64,000 bases of DNA from positions 150,411 to 214,410 of the forward strand of contig JBFLZR010000002.1 in NCBI GenBank assembly GCA_040756055.1. Reading direction: 5' to 3'. The stretch's first letter is position 1; each line of letters begins with the position of its first letter. This document shows positions 27,364 through 36,510 of the stretch, in pieces. The position numbers and the translations under genes are program-made. A model generated the notes under the pieces. It had not been told where the DNA came from. It saw only the letters and a list, made by a program, of their open reading frames with translations, and did no database searches. This DNA comes from Candidatus Zixiibacteriota bacterium (GTDB lineage Bacteria; Zixibacteria; MSB-5A5; GN15; FEB-12).

Positions 27364-27473
27364 GGGTGTCCTTTCTGTCTTCAGGTCAATCTTTTTATCG
27401 GACAACCTTGTACCTTTGCACAGCCGATTGGAAATTTCTGTATAATAATTGAGCTTGGACTTTCTTGACGATC

Positions 27474-28325
27474 TTAAGCGGAAAACATATCGGCCAGATA
27501 AGATGATCTGACCAGTGGAGCCGACAGGACCTTCGGTATCCCCGATGCTTCAGCCATCTCTTTCAATTGGGCAAACTCATCCGGATGAAGATATTTCCTG
27601 ACCGGATAATGAGCCTTCGATGGAGCCAGATATTGACCAATGGTTAAGATTGAAACATTATTATTGGCGAGATCCCCGAACACCTCTTTCAACTCATCAA
27701 AGGTCTCCCCCAGCCCGACCATCAACCCGGACTTCGTCACAATACCCGAATTGTCAGCGACATATTTCAAAAGGGCCAGCGACGATTTATAACTCGCCTG
27801 CGGCCTCACTTCGCTGTAAAGAGCCGGCACCGTCTCCACATTATGATTAAACACATCCGGAGCCGAAGCTACAATCGTGTCGGCGGCCCCCACTTTACCC
27901 AGAAAGTCGGGCGTGAGTATTTCCACCTTCACACCCGGGACCTCCGCTCTTAACAATCTCACCACTTCCGCGAAATGCCCCGCCCCGCCATCAGGCAGGT
28001 CATCGCGGGTAACCGACGTAACGACAACATACTTTAACTCAAGCTCTTTCGCCACCTGGGCCACCCGATACGGCTCGTCAGCATCCCGCGGCGCAGGCTG
28101 TCCCGGATTAATATCGCAAAACCGGCAATTGCGCGTGCAAACGGGCCCGAGAATCAAAAATGTCGCCGTCCCACGATTAAAGCACTCACCGCGGTTAGGA
28201 CAATTCGCAGCCTGACACACCGTGTTGAGCCGGTGCTCTTTCAGAAGATGACTCACGTGGTCAAACTCGCTCCCACTAAAAGCCTTCACCCGAAGCCACG
28301 ATGGTTTTCTCTGTAAGTCACTCAT
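27474..28325 (-). CDS. lipA: Lipoyl synthase
   Basis: 283 residues from ATG 28325 (GGTGGAG 11 nt upstream). It has both iron-sulfur sets of LipA: the auxiliary CQAANCPNRGEC (~40-52) and the radical-SAM CTRNCRFC (~65-72), plus the C-terminal RSSYLAD serine ligand (L-V-R-S-S-Y). It inserts two sulfurs into octanoyl groups on carrier proteins. The pathway partner of the lipoate ligase family is the truncated gene at the left edge of the window. Confidence 0.95.
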   Translation of the reverse strand: MSDLQRKPSWLRVKAFSGSEFDHVSHLLKEHRLNTVCQAANCPNRGECFNRGTATFLILGPVCTRNCRFCDINPGQPAPRDADEPYRVAQVAKELELKYVVVTSVTRDDLPDGGAGHFAEVVRLLRAEVPGVKVEILTPDFLGKVGAADTIVASAPDVFNHNVETVPALYSEVRPQASYKSSLALLKYVADNSGIVTKSGLMVGLGETFDELKEVFGDLANNNVSILTIGQYLAPSKAHYPVRKYLHPDEFAQLKEMAEASGIPKVLSAPLVRSSYLADMFSA

Positions 28326-28419
28326 AACGCGATAATCTCCACCAATTGAATCAAGTATATCAAAAATCGCTCGATAATCAAGAGAAAGAGACAAAATCAA
28401 CCGATTCTACGGGGTAACG

Positions 28420-30525
28420 ATGTCGCATCCTACGAAAGTACTCACCACCGCCGTCCTGGCTTTACTGTTTACAGCCCAACCGGCTCTCTCCACCGATCGC
28501 AAGCCGGTAATCCAAAAAGTTCATACCGACAGCCTCGAAAACATGACTCAAATCCGTTTGAAATCCTATAGAGACGAAACACCGGTTCGCGAAATACGGA
28601 CCGTCGAACATCCCTCATACCACCTCACCGGCTGGGTTAACGGCAACGAACTCTACAAAGGCTACATAGATCCTTCCGCCTCCTGCGAGAATCCCTATCC
28701 CTTCCGCGTCACGGAAATCAGCATGCCCATGTACTTTTCCTCATCCTCCAGAATGTACGTCTCGGTCGACATTGAAGATGTCTACAATCCCACTCCAGGA
28801 TGCCCCTGGCCAGGAGCCGTGCTGGCGATATCGGTCGATTACGAACTCTATATCCCCGAACCTGGCTATTACGATATCTGGATTCCGCTGGACACACCGA
28901 TTGTCGTCAACGGTCCCTTCTTCGCCGGTTTCTTCATCGGAAGCACCGTAAACCCCGATGCTGGCGCCGCCCTGCTGACCTCCGATGATCCGACTGCCCT
29001 GTGCCGTTCGTACGAAATTTGGGACGAACAAATCGGCTTTATCGACTTGCTCAACAACAGTGTCTTCAATTTCCCCGGTCAGTTGGCTATCGGCGCGGCC
29101 GGTATTCCACAGCAATTGCTGCCTCAACAGCCGCCGCCACAAATCACCATTCTCTCCCCCAATGACAGCGACAAACTGCTTGGCAGCGGTTACATCTGGG
29201 CGTACGAATCCTCCGGCTCAAACATTATCGACTACGTATCGTTCGAGTACTCAACCGGAAACGGGTTTGTCGAAATCGGCCGCGACTATGATGGCTCCTC
29301 CAAATTACGAAACGATGCAGACGCTACGGGCGACGGCGACGGTTACAGCCAGATATGGAACTTCGCGAACCTCAAAGAAGGTAACTACCTGCTCAGGGTC
29401 ACGGCCGTCGATACTCTGGGTAGAACCGCGTCTGAACAGATATCCGTTTATGTAGAGCCATCTCCGCCTCTCGCTCAGATTATCTCCTTTGAAGATGGAT
29501 CCGATATTTGTGACCAAACAACAATTTTGATGTCTTGCTCCAACAGGGATATGTCCCACGTGAGTCTGTATATAAAAGAAGCCGATCTCGAATACTCGGC
29601 CGGAATGGTACCACTGCAAAAACAGAACTTCCCGACCTACTACAGCGGTCCAATGGCCGCCGCCCAAGCCATTCAACTGTGGAACAACCGCGGCTATACA
29701 TCGCTGATGTCCGACGGCGGAAATGATACCTCTCTCGATGAACTGGTCGAGCAGATGGCCGCCCGGTTTAAGACACCGGAAAATCAAGGGACCATCGATG
29801 AACTCCTTTTCAGCGGCCTGTGCCGGTTCAGTCATGAACACGGCGACGCTCTCAGGATAGAACCCGTCAGATACCCGGACTATGCCGTAATACGAAAAGC
29901 AGTTGAAGAGCAGGAAAAGGCTGTTCTTATCGCCATCAGTGGAACATCGGGTAGCTGGCTGGCAGTCGATGGGTTCAGCGGATGGCTTCAGCCCGGCAGC
30001 ACCTACCTTGTCTCTGTTTGCAGCCCGGCAAGCGGCGCAGTCGAAGTCATACCCGTCCGCCAGCTCAAAACCAGGAGCGAAATCTTTTTCGAAGATTCCT
30101 GGCACGCGATCGACCTCATGGTCTCGATTGGCGCGGCTGACTGGCAGGTGCAACGGATTATGATCGGGCAGGACAACGACGCCTCCGATGGGTGGTCGCT
30201 GCCATGGTCCCCATCTGATCTCGTACCGGACACGAGATATTTCATCCGGGCCGAGGGAATCGATGGCTCCGGGAGCAAGTGCGCCTCAACTACGATTGTA
30301 AATTACGATTGTTCGAATACATTCGGTCAGGGAGATTATGATCACGACGGCAACTCCAATCTCATAGATCTTGTCTATTTGACCGATTTTGTGACAAATG
30401 ACGGTGATGCTCCTGCTGGGGGTGCGTGGCGGGGGGATGCCAACGGAGACACCTATGTCAACATCACGGACCTTGTCTACTATCTCAACTACCTTTATGG
30501 TATGGCGGGACCTCCGCGCTATTAA
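28420..30525 (+). CDS. Secreted protein with C39-like domain and C-terminal dockerin
   Basis: 701 residues. A signal peptide (1-25) precedes a beta-rich N-terminal region (~60-220), an Ig/FN3-like segment (~230-340) and a papain-like region (~390-560). That region resembles C39_2 peptidases, but the expected catalytic Cys of the Y-C-G-P block is Ser (YYSGPMAAAQ), and the G-H-W-L-type His block reads GSWLAVDGF. It is probably non-catalytic. The last ~60 residues are a type I dockerin with two calcium loops (GDYDHDGNSNLIDLVYLTDF and DANGDTYVNITDLVYYLNYL). GGGG lies 5 nt before the ATG. Dockerins of this form are common in Zixibacteria-like genomes. Confidence 0.8.
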   Translation: MSHPTKVLTTAVLALLFTAQPALSTDRKPVIQKVHTDSLENMTQIRLKSYRDETPVREIRTVEHPSYHLTGWVNGNELYKGYIDPSASCENPYPFRVTEISMPMYFSSSSRMYVSVDIEDVYNPTPGCPWPGAVLAISVDYELYIPEPGYYDIWIPLDTPIVVNGPFFAGFFIGSTVNPDAGAALLTSDDPTALCRSYEIWDEQIGFIDLLNNSVFNFPGQLAIGAAGIPQQLLPQQPPPQITILSPNDSDKLLGSGYIWAYESSGSNIIDYVSFEYSTGNGFVEIGRDYDGSSKLRNDADATGDGDGYSQIWNFANLKEGNYLLRVTAVDTLGRTASEQISVYVEPSPPLAQIISFEDGSDICDQTTILMSCSNRDMSHVSLYIKEADLEYSAGMVPLQKQNFPTYYSGPMAAAQAIQLWNNRGYTSLMSDGGNDTSLDELVEQMAARFKTPENQGTIDELLFSGLCRFSHEHGDALRIEPVRYPDYAVIRKAVEEQEKAVLIAISGTSGSWLAVDGFSGWLQPGSTYLVSVCSPASGAVEVIPVRQLKTRSEIFFEDSWHAIDLMVSIGAADWQVQRIMIGQDNDASDGWSLPWSPSDLVPDTRYFIRAEGIDGSGSKCASTTIVNYDCSNTFGQGDYDHDGNSNLIDLVYLTDFVTNDGDAPAGGAWRGDANGDTYVNITDLVYYLNYLYGMAGPPRY

Positions 30526-30545
30526 TTTTCTCTCGTAGACAAGTA

Positions 30546-30576
30546 AAAGAAAGCCGCCCCCCGGGCGGCTTTCTTT
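30546..30576. terminator. Bidirectional rho-independent terminator
   Basis: A perfect 14-bp stem (30546-30559 with 30563-30576) with a 3-nt loop and T-rich arms on both strands. It sits between the dockerin gene and the convergent phage-like block. Confidence 0.88.
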
Positions 30577-30586
30577 GTTATGCTCG

Positions 30587-30895
30587 CTACTTGCGACGGG
30601 CTACCGCCGCGTTGATGGCCCGACGGGCTATCTCTGCTTCGATATCGCAGATCGATATCAGACTGTCGATAGCTTCATCGATGTGCTTCAACCACTCCGT
30701 CTCCGGATACCTCTGCCTCAAATCATCGGTCACCTCATCGGCAATCATCGCGATAAGCTCGGCATACCGCCGCTTCTTGCCCGCCTTCAGATAAGGAATA
30801 ACATACTTGTTAGCCACGTGGCTGATTAATACCAGCCCAATCGAACCCAGCGCGCCCAAAAACGAGCCGGAATCAAATATGGATGCTTCCAACAT
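30587..30895 (-). CDS. Holin-like small membrane protein
   Basis: 102 residues. One N-terminal transmembrane segment (SFLGALGSIGLVLISHVAN) is followed by a basic turn (KAGKKRR) and a long amphipathic helical domain ending in an I-N-A-A-V motif. This layout recalls the LL-H family of phage holins, whose C-terminus ends in a similar I-E-A-A-V motif. GGAGGTGAA precedes the ATG. It is the last gene of the phage-like block, where lysis genes often sit, but no endolysin gene is beside it. Confidence 0.5.
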   Translation of the reverse strand: MLEASIFDSGSFLGALGSIGLVLISHVANKYVIPYLKAGKKRRYAELIAMIADEVTDDLRQRYPETEWLKHIDEAIDSLISICDIEAEIARRAINAAVARRK

Positions 30896-30931
30896 TTCAC
30901 CTCCCTTGTATTTCAGGTTTACTTGATTTCT

Positions 30932-32317
30932 TCACCAGCTCAACCGCCACTGCGTCTCGTCTGGCACCTCCAACCTCTGCCGGAGGATCACCCCGTCGGA
31001 CCGGGCAATCGTAAATTCATACTTCGTGCCGGATGGCTCCAAAAGTGCTGACGGAATCAGGTCGAGATAGAAATATCCCTGTTCGTCCGTCGTCGTAGTC
31101 AGCGCCGAAGGCGATACTATCACACCGTTATAAAGAACCGTCCCCGACGCCAGGCTCGCCGTAACCGTCGCGTCATCTTCCGCCTCCCCGCCGGAAGTAT
31201 ACACGTATCCATAAACACGGCACAGCCCCGGCGACGGAGGAGCACCCGGATCAAACTGATCCCCGAAAACCGTATCAACCGTCGGACCATTCACTACGAC
31301 CGTGTCATGCGCGGCAAAAACGTATCCTGCTGCCGAGGCGATCGCCAGGTAGCTGCCATCATCGAGATTGAACGACACTCTACCATCCGAGTCGGTCAAC
31401 CCGGTTGCGATGAGCGACGTTTGTTCGAGATTGCGAATAACAACCGCTACTCCCCCAATCGCGGCGTCGACGCTGGTGTCGGCCGCCTGGACAACGCACG
31501 CATATGTCCCGCTGCCACTGCCGATGCCGGAAATCTCGGCGTCAAGATTACCGCCGAAAGTCCCGTTCACGATATGATTTAGCTGCGGCGTGTTCCAGAC
31601 CCACGAAGCAATCGAGGCCGAATCCGCCCCTCCGCCGACCGCCCCCGAATCGGCATGCACCGACAACTTGTGCCAGAAACCATCCGCGTACAAACTGGAG
31701 TCCCGGCCGGTAATCGTATCGGCCATCTCGGAAAACTCTCCCGCATCCAGAACGACCGGCGTCGCCAGTGGATCGAACGATGACACCCAGTCATCATGAT
31801 TCTGGATACTGTCCAGCAGGGCATAGAGGCTGTCGATTACCTTCGCCTGCCATATCAGCGTATCATACAGCTTCGCCGCGAATGCCGCCGAATCACCGAT
31901 ATCATCAAGCCCCCAGCCCACCACCTGAAACTCGAAACCGGCGCGTGAGTAAAGCCCCAGTGAGGTATTCTTGGCGATAAATTCACCGGCGTAGGCGCCG
32001 GGCATCCCCGCGCCATCAATGTCCGCCACCAACCGATGGTAATAATAGACAGTCTTACCGGCCACCCTGGTTGTGTCCAACCCGACCATGGAGGTGAGCC
32101 CCGAATCCTTGAACACTACGTCATCGGTGTGTGACTTCAACACCACCACCCAGAAACTGTCAGCGCTAATCGGATTACATCCGGCAGAGTCCCAGTTCAC
32201 CAGCGAGACTGTTATGGAATCCTGTCCCGACATCCCCGTATTGCCGACAATCCCTCCATAGCCTGCCTGAACCAATACCAGCGCCACGAAAAACACCGTC
32301 ACTAATACCCTTTGCAT
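30932..32317 (-). CDS. Exported protein with carboxypeptidase-regulatory-like repeats, phage-block gene
   Basis: 461 residues with a signal peptide (1-21, ending QAGYG). A helical middle (~135-165) precedes a fibre-like stretch around ADSASIASWVWNTPQLNHIV. Two regions with carboxypeptidase-regulatory/Ig-like character follow (IGGVAVVIRNLEQTSLIATG ... DGRVSFNLDDGSYLAIASA; and EDDATVTASLASGTVLYNG). It looks like an adhesin or tail-fibre-type protein, yet it carries a Sec leader, which phage virion proteins normally lack. AGGAGG precedes the ATG. It overlaps the upstream gene by 16 nt. Confidence 0.7.
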   Translation of the reverse strand: MQRVLVTVFFVALVLVQAGYGGIVGNTGMSGQDSITVSLVNWDSAGCNPISADSFWVVVLKSHTDDVVFKDSGLTSMVGLDTTRVAGKTVYYYHRLVADIDGAGMPGAYAGEFIAKNTSLGLYSRAGFEFQVVGWGLDDIGDSAAFAAKLYDTLIWQAKVIDSLYALLDSIQNHDDWVSSFDPLATPVVLDAGEFSEMADTITGRDSSLYADGFWHKLSVHADSGAVGGGADSASIASWVWNTPQLNHIVNGTFGGNLDAEISGIGSGSGTYACVVQAADTSVDAAIGGVAVVIRNLEQTSLIATGLTDSDGRVSFNLDDGSYLAIASAAGYVFAAHDTVVVNGPTVDTVFGDQFDPGAPPSPGLCRVYGYVYTSGGEAEDDATVTASLASGTVLYNGVIVSPSALTTTTDEQGYFYLDLIPSALLEPSGTKYEFTIARSDGVILRQRLEVPDETQWRLSW

Positions 32318-33570
32318 CCGCCCTCCTTATGCCCGATCATCTGTTTCCTTCGCCCTGATACCGTCTCATCGGCGACAACCTGCTCCGTATAAGTCGCGTA
32401 CATCGAGAAATTAAACGAAGTCAGCGATGAATGCGTCCACCCATCCCAGTCCAGACCGCAGTAAGTGTTGTCCGTCGATACGGCGTTGGTGACACCGTTG
32501 TAGTAGATGGTCCCGCCGCTGCGCGGGGCACAACTGACCGCCACTCCGTACTCATTTCCTTCAGATAGCTCCTGCTCCAATATCGCGCTGCTAAACCACG
32601 CGGGAGTACCACCCGAAATAGTCACATTCACCCGGTCGCCGACCCTGCTCTGCGGTGTACCACTGACAATCTCGAACGCCGCCATGCTGACACTCATGTC
32701 CCCCGACCCGGTTTCGCAGCCATAAACGGAATACTGGGTGATCGTGGCTGTCTTCCCCGATGGCACCTGGTACGTATTGACACCCGCGAGCCTGTGACAA
32801 TAAGCATAAAGCAGATTCCAGCTCATGGTCGAACCGCCCACCGAGGTGTTTCCGAAAGTCGGATCAATTGTTACAGGATAATCCGCCGATTCGAGCCACA
32901 TCTTATCTAAGACTATCTCGAACCGTCCTCTCTTTACATCAATGTTCAAATCGCACCACACCGTGTCATTGCCGCTCCAGGCCTTTGGACGATACACGAT
33001 AAATGCCTGCCCGGTGCGGTACTCATTTACCAGTGTGTCACCACCCGACACAGACAGAATGTTGTCGGACCTCAACGCATGGTAGGCGACCCACGCCCCG
33101 ACCACCGAGTCCGGCCGAATCGCCCCAAGAACATCCCGCTCGAACACGCTAAGGCTGTCCTGGTAATAAAACCTGAGATTCTTGACACTCATCGCGTATT
33201 CGAGAACGTTCGAAGCAGGCCTCCGCTTAAGCACAATCTCCCATTCCAGGCCGGACTCATTGCGATAAAACCGGTGCCCGATATCATCACTTAACGCCTC
33301 AATGGTGTCACCTTCTACCCGGTAACCAGACGGCCCGGCACCGCAAGCAATCTCGAGCCGACACTCCCCCTGCCACAGGTCCAGACTAAGCCGGCAACCA
33401 CTTGCGTCCTTGCTGATGTTCGCTGTCATGCAACGGCGGTTGTGATTCGATATTGCTTCACCGTCGTAAAGCCTGATCGTATGCTCATCGCCCGCTACCA
33501 ACGTTGACCACACCATCAACACCGACAATACCGCAAGACACAGTCCATAAACCTTCCCACTGCTACCCAT
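32302..33570 (-). CDS. Exported beta-rich protein with YPVTIDPTFG motif, phage-block gene
   Basis: 422 residues. A signal peptide (~1-26, ending TLVAG) is followed by a beta-rich region. The segment ADYPVTIDPTFGNTSVGG (~230) is a motif I associate with large secreted and Rhs-like surface proteins and with some phage-encoded structural proteins. The C-terminal half has repeated Gly/Ser/Thr-rich strands. No catalytic motif is visible. It overlaps both neighbours slightly (8 and 16 nt), so it is cotranslated with the structural genes. Its function is unknown; a virion-surface or cell-surface adhesin is a guess. Confidence 0.65.
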   Translation of the reverse strand: MGSSGKVYGLCLAVLSVLMVWSTLVAGDEHTIRLYDGEAISNHNRRCMTANISKDASGCRLSLDLWQGECRLEIACGAGPSGYRVEGDTIEALSDDIGHRFYRNESGLEWEIVLKRRPASNVLEYAMSVKNLRFYYQDSLSVFERDVLGAIRPDSVVGAWVAYHALRSDNILSVSGGDTLVNEYRTGQAFIVYRPKAWSGNDTVWCDLNIDVKRGRFEIVLDKMWLESADYPVTIDPTFGNTSVGGSTMSWNLLYAYCHRLAGVNTYQVPSGKTATITQYSVYGCETGSGDMSVSMAAFEIVSGTPQSRVGDRVNVTISGGTPAWFSSAILEQELSEGNEYGVAVSCAPRSGGTIYYNGVTNAVSTDNTYCGLDWDGWTHSSLTSFNFSMYATYTEQVVADETVSGRRKQMIGHKEGGCKGY

Positions 33571-33853
33571 CCTGACGTTTCACTTTCTTTGACGGCTTCA
33601 AAGGTTCCTTGCCATCACTCGGCAGATTTTTCCGCCGGATGTCGTCCAGCATCTTCCAGAATTTCTCCTGGTCGGCCTGCGACGGCATCAGTTTCTTTCT
33701 CATTTCAACCATCTTCAAAAAATCCCCTATTTTGATATCCTCGCTTTTGACACGTATCAGTTTTTCGTAGTAATTCTTGATTAGGCCATCCAGCACGTCA
33801 ACCCCAACCGGATGCTGCCCGCTGTCATCGGCGGATTTCTTTTTTCCTGTCAC
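33563..33853 (-). CDS. Small charged helical protein, phage-block gene
   Basis: 96 residues, very rich in Lys, Asp and Glu. A predicted helix spans ~20-75 (KSEDIKIGDFLKMVEMRKK) and the tail is basic (KPSKKVKRQ). No family is recognised. Small proteins of this kind in head gene clusters can be head-tail joining proteins or small terminase-like proteins, but nothing decisive is seen. It lies between the 124-residue gene and the exported YPVTIDPT protein with almost no spacing. Confidence 0.6.
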   Translation of the reverse strand: MTGKKKSADDSGQHPVGVDVLDGLIKNYYEKLIRVKSEDIKIGDFLKMVEMRKKLMPSQADQEKFWKMLDDIRRKNLPSDGKEPLKPSKKVKRQDG

Positions 33854-33854
33854 C

Positions 33855-34229
33855 TCAATCGCCCATCTCCACTACCAGAAGGTCAACCGTCACCGGTCCG
33901 CCGGCCGATTGGTCCCGTGCGATTTTAAACCCGCTCGATATTTCACTTCCAACCACATACGCCGACAGCTCACTCCTGGGACGCACAAAAACACGCGGAT
34001 TGGTAAGGCTCGCCGGAAGATGATTGCCGCGAAAATCCGTCAACTGCTCAAAAGCGACCGATTGCGCGCTATCGCCAACATCAACACTACCGAAGAAAAC
34101 CGACTTGACCGAATCAACGCTCTCCACGGTGAGAAACTCAATCTCACTCCAGCCCGATGTCCCCCAGACGCTCACGTCAGGCACGAACCACACTCTTCTG
34201 CCCGTCACATTCACCAATGCCGTTAACAT
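33855..34229 (-). CDS. Small beta-rich structural protein, phage-block gene
   Basis: Start at ATG 34229 (124 residues), because AGGAGGT lies directly upstream and the start falls 8 nt after the preceding stop; the frame itself is open to 34337. The protein is almost entirely beta strand (RRVWFVPDVSVWG, VTVDLLVVEMGD) and has no signal peptide. Its size, position and fold character would suit a neck, head-completion or tail-terminator protein, but there is no direct motif. Confidence 0.62.
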   Translation of the reverse strand: MLTALVNVTGRRVWFVPDVSVWGTSGWSEIEFLTVESVDSVKSVFFGSVDVGDSAQSVAFEQLTDFRGNHLPASLTNPRVFVRPRSELSAYVVGSEISSGFKIARDQSAGGPVTVDLLVVEMGD

Positions 34230-34237
34230 GTCACCTC

Positions 34238-35050
34238 CTAATTCTTGACCGGGGCGGCCGGTCCGGTATAAGGCGCGCGGAAACTGCTGAGCAATTGTTC
34301 GGAGCGCTCCGCGAAGTGGTCCCCGAGCTTCATCCACGCCAGCGCCGCTTTGTCACTCTTGTTGAGTCCCAGCAGCTCTTTGGCGGCCGTCGCCCTGCCG
34401 ACTATCTCCAGAGCGCGATAAGTCGCCGCGGCCTGCAACGCGATATCCGCCCCGAACTGCCCCTCCGGATCAACCGCCGCCTCAATCAAAGCGTTGGCGT
34501 CAGCAACCGCCTGAATGATCATCTCCTCGATATAACCGGCCAGCAGCGGCGAGTAATCGATATAGACCGACTCGCCATCGCATATATCACCCGACGGCAA
34601 CCTCCGTATCGACCCCCGGTCGTAGTCCGCGTGATAATCGACACCGTCAACATAGACCCGGTAGGTCATATACCACACCACTACCGTTTGCCCAGTACCG
34701 AGAAGTCCGCTCTCTTTCAGAAGCAGGCTGCTGTTTGCATAATCAATTGAGTAATCGGTCCCCTCCGTGAAGATCGTCCCCAGCGAGCTGTCCGATGCCA
34801 CCAGTACCGACCCCGGCACGAGAGGCAAGTTTACAATCCGTGTAGACAACGCCGTCAGGTTTAGATTCACCCTCACCGGCTTTACCGCGACCACTCCCTT
34901 AACGACCAGCGAGCTTTCGTCGACAGCCCCTCCGTAGAACACCAGGTCATCCGTGCCGCGCATTATTACAGCTTGATCACGAACATTACTTTGCGCCGGA
35001 TAAGGCGTGCCCAAATACCTGCGGACCAGTTCTATATTCGTATACGACAC
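34238..35050 (-). CDS. Connector/neck-like protein, phage-block gene
   Basis: 270 residues from GTG 35050, which has GGAGG 5 nt upstream. The opening MSYTNIELVRRYLG resembles the start of phage head-tail connector proteins. The middle is beta-rich with repeats of Y-x-V-x-Y-x-x-G-x-x-L (FTEGTDYSIDYANSSLLLKE; VYVDGVDYHADYDRGSI). The last ~100 residues are helical (EEMIIQAVADANALIEAA). It follows the beta-propeller gene by 2 nt. Assignment rests on position and general fold. Confidence 0.55.
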   Translation of the reverse strand: MSYTNIELVRRYLGTPYPAQSNVRDQAVIMRGTDDLVFYGGAVDESSLVVKGVVAVKPVRVNLNLTALSTRIVNLPLVPGSVLVASDSSLGTIFTEGTDYSIDYANSSLLLKESGLLGTGQTVVVWYMTYRVYVDGVDYHADYDRGSIRRLPSGDICDGESVYIDYSPLLAGYIEEMIIQAVADANALIEAAVDPEGQFGADIALQAAATYRALEIVGRATAAKELLGLNKSDKAALAWMKLGDHFAERSEQLLSSFRAPYTGPAAPVKN

Positions 35051-35052
35051 CT

Positions 35053-36465
35053 CTACCTCCCCACCGAGAGTTCACGCAGATCCGACTGCGAGGTTATCCT
35101 GCTGCCGACCGGCCCGCTCGTGAATGCCGAGCCTGCTTCCACCCTGACCCAGAACATGCTGCCGCCGTTGACGGTACACTTTTGCCAGTCTGCCGGAATC
35201 GAGTTGAGATCGCTCCAGAAAATCAGATTCTTGCTGATAGCGTCGAAATTGAACGCACCGCCCACCAAAGCGAACGCCTTCCAGTTCACACCATCAAAAT
35301 ATGAATACGTGACAGCCCCCCCGGCCCCCGCCGTTGACAGAATCACATTCGCATTCCGAAACTTCCGTGACAACCCGAAATAAACCGCGTCACCGATATT
35401 CTTCAGCAAAACCCCTGTCTGTGGATGAAACACATCTCCCGCTGTTTCCGATGAAGACGCCGCTGTCAGATCCGCGTACGAACAGGACACAGCGTCATAG
35501 GCCACCACACTCTCGAAATCTCCGGTACTGCTGTCGAGAATGGCGGGCGATGAGAACTCACCCGTTGCCCGATGACTGTACTTGACAACGCTCTGGTTAT
35601 CACCCTCGTCACTCAAATAGACCACCACCGGGATATTGTTCTCGAACTTGAGTTGGGGAAATTCTACTTCCGACTCATCGAGAGTTATCAGCGAACTCCA
35701 GTTGCTGCCATCGTACTCCCGATACTTGAGCTGCTGCGCGTCGAACACTACGCCGAGAAGACCCTCACCTGAAACGGCCGCGTCAAAATGTTCATCGATG
35801 CCTGAGCCGGAGGCTATGACAAACTCGCCTGACCAGCTTCCCCCGGCAATAGACTGTGACTGTACGAACAAATCCGTCCCGGTTCCACAGTAGACCACGT
35901 GGACTTTTGAAGGACCCGCGACGACTTTCGATGTACCGGCCGGAAGTCCCGTCCGAAGACTGTCGCCAGCATCGCCCGGCCCCGTTCCCCAAGTTTGACC
36001 GGAGTCACTCGATGATTTGACCTGGATATCGAAATAGCCCGCGGACAACCGTGAAAAGCTCACCAGAAGTTTCCCGCCCGATGTCCTGGCTATCGATGGC
36101 GCTACACTCACGCCGCCGTTATAAACATAAACCGCATCACCCACTGTCCAGATACCGGCGCTGAAAGACAGCTTTTTGAGCACGATATAGTTTGTCGTCT
36201 GTTCGCAGTAGACGACATAAACGTTACCGCTGTCGTCCATCAGGGCGTCAAAACCGAAGTCCGCCGTCTGTGAGGTCACCTCCGCCAGCGTACTCCACGC
36301 GCTGTATGGTCTGTCGGCGTAAGCGAAACGGATCTGGTTATTCTCGGTCTGAAGCAACACTATAGCTCTTCCCGCGAACTCCCCCGATGAAACCTTAAGA
36401 AGCTGTCGTGTCGGCGGGCCTCCAAACACCTGCGAAGCGGTAGTATCCGCAATTTTTACCTGCAT
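35053..36465 (-). CDS. Beta-propeller (sialidase/BNR-like) protein, phage-block gene
   Basis: Start at ATG 36465 (469 residues; AAGGA 5 nt upstream; the frame is open to 36507). Residues ~40-330 hold repeated blades with S-x-D-G/S-S-x-x-W motifs (KSSSDSGQTWGTG, DDSGNVYVVYC, YDGSNWSSL), as in sialidase or exo-glycosidase propellers. The C-terminal ~100 residues (FDGVNWKAFAL ... ADWQKCTVNGGSMFWVRVE) look like a separate beta sandwich. No signal peptide is present, unlike the two exported proteins downstream. It may bind or process glycans on a virion. A hairpin separates it from the capsid gene. Confidence 0.68.
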   Translation of the reverse strand: MQVKIADTTASQVFGGPPTRQLLKVSSGEFAGRAIVLLQTENNQIRFAYADRPYSAWSTLAEVTSQTADFGFDALMDDSGNVYVVYCEQTTNYIVLKKLSFSAGIWTVGDAVYVYNGGVSVAPSIARTSGGKLLVSFSRLSAGYFDIQVKSSSDSGQTWGTGPGDAGDSLRTGLPAGTSKVVAGPSKVHVVYCGTGTDLFVQSQSIAGGSWSGEFVIASGSGIDEHFDAAVSGEGLLGVVFDAQQLKYREYDGSNWSSLITLDESEVEFPQLKFENNIPVVVYLSDEGDNQSVVKYSHRATGEFSSPAILDSSTGDFESVVAYDAVSCSYADLTAASSSETAGDVFHPQTGVLLKNIGDAVYFGLSRKFRNANVILSTAGAGGAVTYSYFDGVNWKAFALVGGAFNFDAISKNLIFWSDLNSIPADWQKCTVNGGSMFWVRVEAGSAFTSGPVGSRITSQSDLRELSVGR

Positions 36466-36480
36466 ATCGTTCCTTAAATC

Positions 36481-36503
36481 AAGGCCCGGAAAAACCGGGC
36501 CTT
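36481..36503. terminator. Hairpin between capsid gene and beta-propeller gene
   Basis: A perfect 9-bp stem (36481-36489 with 36495-36503) with a 5-nt A loop, 8 nt after the capsid stop. There is no strong T-run, so partial attenuation or 3'-end protection is likelier than full termination. Confidence 0.5.
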
Positions 36504-36510
36504 TCAATTG

